Shown here piece by piece: positions 62,254 through 64,000 of a DNA stretch of 64,000 nt. The position numbers were made by a program, and so were the translations under genes. Under the pieces are notes generated by a model that was not told where the DNA came from, searched no databases, and was given only the letters and a program-made list of their open reading frames with translations. Numbering within the stretch: position 1 is the first letter of the stretch; every line of letters starts with the position of its first letter. The stretch comes from Leptobacterium flavescens (GTDB lineage Bacteria > Bacteroidota > Bacteroidia > Flavobacteriales > Flavobacteriaceae). The stretch covers positions 124,001-188,000 of the forward strand of contig NZ_JAABOO010000002.1 in assembly GCF_010671605.1 (NCBI RefSeq), in the 5' to 3' direction.

Positions 62254-63005
62254 AAGTGTTTTAAAATTAATCTGGCCCTGTACATATCTCCGGAAGAAGA
62301 AAAGGTCAGGGAGTGTTTATAAGGATACACGAGTTCCAGTCTACGCTTTAGATTTTCCAGCCCGATACCGGTTCCTTCGCGAACATCTTCGGCATCAAAA
62401 TTATTCTCCACAATAAACTGTATGCTTTTTGAAGTGGCGTTGAACTCTATATGAACATAGGCATTTTCTCTAAGGTTTTCTACTCCGTGTTTAAAGGCAT
62501 TCTCCAGGAGAATAATAAACAACAGGGGCATCACCTTATATCCTTCGGTTTCTATATTAACATTAAACCGAATGTCTATCTCCTTGTGATAACGCATACG
62601 ATGCAATTCGGTATAATTCTTCAGATAGTCTATTTCCTCCTCCAAAGTAACCCAATCCTTTTGCCCGTCATAAATACTGTATCGCATCATATCCGATAGT
62701 TTCAGGATAAGTTCCTGGGCCTTTTTACCGTCCTTTTCCACCCAACCGTAGAGATTGTTCAGGGTATTAAAAAAGAAATGAGGGTTCACCTGACTTTTTA
62801 GGTGAAGCAATTCGGTTTTGGCTTTTTCATTTCTCAGCCTGATCAGCGACCTTAATTCCCGGATGATCCAGAAAAATATGACCATGAAGTATATGAAGGT
62901 AAACAGGGAGAAAAAAGGCTCGGTATCATAATTCTCCATTACGATCAGCAAGGCTCCGATCCCCGCCATCAATATCCATCTAAATCTTTTTCTCAAAAAT
63001 TGCAT
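62250..63005 (-). CDS. LytS-like sensor histidine kinase (His_kinase family)
   Basis: The 251-residue kinase starts at ATG 63005 (MQFLRKRFRW); a TTG two codons upstream is possible. Two N-terminal membrane spans (about 10-55) are followed by the phosphoacceptor segment SQVNPHFFFNTLNNLYG, N-box LLENAFKHGV, and GTGIGLENLKRRL. It lacks a large extracellular sensing part, so it likely senses within the membrane. The response regulator overlaps by 4 bp. Confidence 0.93.
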   Translation of the reverse strand: MQFLRKRFRWILMAGIGALLIVMENYDTEPFFSLFTFIYFMVIFFWIIRELRSLIRLRNEKAKTELLHLKSQVNPHFFFNTLNNLYGWVEKDGKKAQELILKLSDMMRYSIYDGQKDWVTLEEEIDYLKNYTELHRMRYHKEIDIRFNVNIETEGYKVMPLLFIILLENAFKHGVENLRENAYVHIEFNATSKSIQFIVENNFDAEDVREGTGIGLENLKRRLELVYPYKHSLTFSSSGDMYRARLILKHL

Positions 63006-63048
63006 GTCCAATATTACTTAAATAAAACATGGCAGCCAAAGAAGTTGA

Positions 63049-63056
63049 CAAACGTA
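63049..63056 (-). promoter_or_regulatory. Candidate -7 box for the two-component genes
   Basis: Minus strand TACGTTTG matches TAnnTTTG, 44 bp upstream of the kinase ATG. No TTG at the usual spacing was found. Confidence 0.4.
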
Positions 63057-63214
63057 TATTTTAGGGGGATCAACCTCTTCAGAAACGGGATCAAATCCCT
63101 TAATATACAACTGCGGGTTATCTGTGTTCCTTAACTGTCTGTTTATCACATTTATTACTCCAGGCCTTAGGCAGGATCTAAGTTTGCTACTCAATCCTTT
63201 AAAAACATTAAAAA

Positions 63215-64000
63215 ATGAAAACTAAATTATTAAGATACTTCAAACATTTATTTCTAACCATCCTTGTATTGGGAATCACAGCTGTTCTGATCGGGCTCTA
63301 TATGGGGGCGAGCCTGAATTATGCAGACAGGCCCGGAAAATGGAACATGGAGAAGGAAGGACCTTATGTCTTTTTTGAAAATGACAGTGTTTTAAGCGTA
63401 AACCATATCAGGGGAAATCGCGATAAAGGCTTTTATGTAGATAAAAAAGAATATCCGATCGGTTCCGAGATCGAGGCTACCAGTTATTTTTCACTCGATG
63501 CCACGGATTTTAATTTTTCCCTGAAAACAGATTTTAAAACTCCGAAAACTACCTATGATGACGGAAATAAAATACTGGCTATATCTGATATTGAAAGCGG
63601 ATACAAAACCTTCAGGGATTTCCTGATCAACAGTAAGGTGATTGATGCCGAATTAAACTGGACCTTCGGAAATGGACATCTGGTTCTGGTAGGCGATTTT
63701 GTAGACAGGGGCTTCTCGACAACCCAGGTGCTTTGGTTTATCTATAAACTGGAACAGGAAGCTCAAAAGAAAGGCGGAATGGTACATTTTATTCTGGGGA
63801 ACCATGAATTAAAGAACCTTCAGGGGAATTATGGGGCTGCTTCCGACAAATACCTGGCAGTTTCCAATATTCTGGAAAAGCAGCAATTTGAACTGTATAA
63901 CTCCGATTCTTTTATAGGGCGATGGCTGAGCAGTAAGAATACCGTAGAACGTATTAACGGGAATCTTTTTACCCACGGAGGCCTTCATCCCGATCTTGCC
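63215..64000 (+). CDS. PPP-type metallophosphatase (Shewanella-like phosphatase), 3' end outside window
   Basis: The frame is open from ATG 63215 to the last base (262 codons). An N-terminal signal anchor (about 9-32) is followed by the calcineurin-like metallophosphatase motifs ILAISDIESG, GDFVDRG and GNHELKN, and THGGLHPDL at the window edge. The GDxVDRG form is typical of the PPP Ser/Thr-phosphatase branch. The active site should lie outside the cytoplasm. It is divergent from the two-component genes, with 209 bp between the start codons. Confidence 0.85.
   Translation, partial: MKTKLLRYFKHLFLTILVLGITAVLIGLYMGASLNYADRPGKWNMEKEGPYVFFENDSVLSVNHIRGNRDKGFYVDKKEYPIGSEIEATSYFSLDATDFNFSLKTDFKTPKTTYDDGNKILAISDIESGYKTFRDFLINSKVIDAELNWTFGNGHLVLVGDFVDRGFSTTQVLWFIYKLEQEAQKKGGMVHFILGNHELKNLQGNYGAASDKYLAVSNILEKQQFELYNSDSFIGRWLSSKNTVERINGNLFTHGGLHPDLA

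Overview
The window looks like chromosome of a marine-type member of the Flavobacteriaceae (Bacteroidota). This rests on Bacteroidota-style promoters (TTG, about 20 bp, TAnnTTTG), a TonB receptor with a CarboxypepD-reg N-terminus, lipoprotein and outer-membrane-barrel style, two E1 alpha/beta gene fusions, MutS2 without an Smr domain, a UvrA with the altered first zinc module, and TTCGAGT/GTATCGAGAA intergenic repeats. GC is moderate (low-to-mid 40s by eye). Gene density is very high. There is no phage, IS element, CRISPR array or rRNA operon.

Layout. 1-9.8 kb: an Ntn-hydrolase acylase (5' end cut off) with a duplicated-domain secreted protein; then, on the minus strand, an unusual 803-aa fused 2-oxoacid dehydrogenase E1 followed by a threonine dehydratase, and a large surface protein that looks like a catalytically dead M1 peptidase joined to an outer-membrane barrel. 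10-24 kb: LOG-family hydrolase and uvrA, a small membrane protein, a TonB receptor, an ATP-grasp / gamma-glutamyltransferase / DUF479 group, glmM, an LpxL-type acyltransferase, a rhomboid protease and a SIMPL protein. 24.2-25 kb: tRNA-Gly and tRNA-Tyr around a small repeat cluster. 25-33.8 kb: TlpA-like lipoprotein, a porin-like protein, a large FAD/Fe-S oxidoreductase, an LpxH-like phosphoesterase, aroC, and a glutamate/dicarboxylate symporter.

33.9-38.6 kb is the most interesting block. It is a tight five-gene operon of a glutathione-synthetase-like ATP-grasp ligase, an N-formylglutamate-amidohydrolase-family enzyme, a DUF1704 (QEGLA, MATCAP-like) zinc carboxypeptidase and two alpha/beta hydrolases. 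It reads like an amide-bond-making and amide-bond-breaking pathway whose substrate is not known to me. Next to it lies a MuiA-family protein that carries an inserted CarboxypepD-reg plus TonB-plug module without a barrel.

40.7-55.9 kb is mostly housekeeping: DCC protein, mutS2, ung, a cytosolic solute-binding-like protein, ppk1, nucleoside phosphorylase, DUF1835 protein, SUI1-type factor, 2OG-Fe(II) oxygenase, a second E1 fusion, a TPR-AAA ATPase paired with a TPR membrane protein, and a YceI protein. 55.9-59.3 kb holds two repeat-rich intergenic islands around an ExbD/TolR protein, TerC and a DMT transporter. 59.3-64 kb: M1-like peptidase, arylamine N-acetyltransferase, a LytS/LytTR two-component pair, and a PPP-type phosphatase cut by the window end. 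Many convergent genes end within 0-5 bp of each other or overlap at their stop codons, leaving no room for ordinary terminators.
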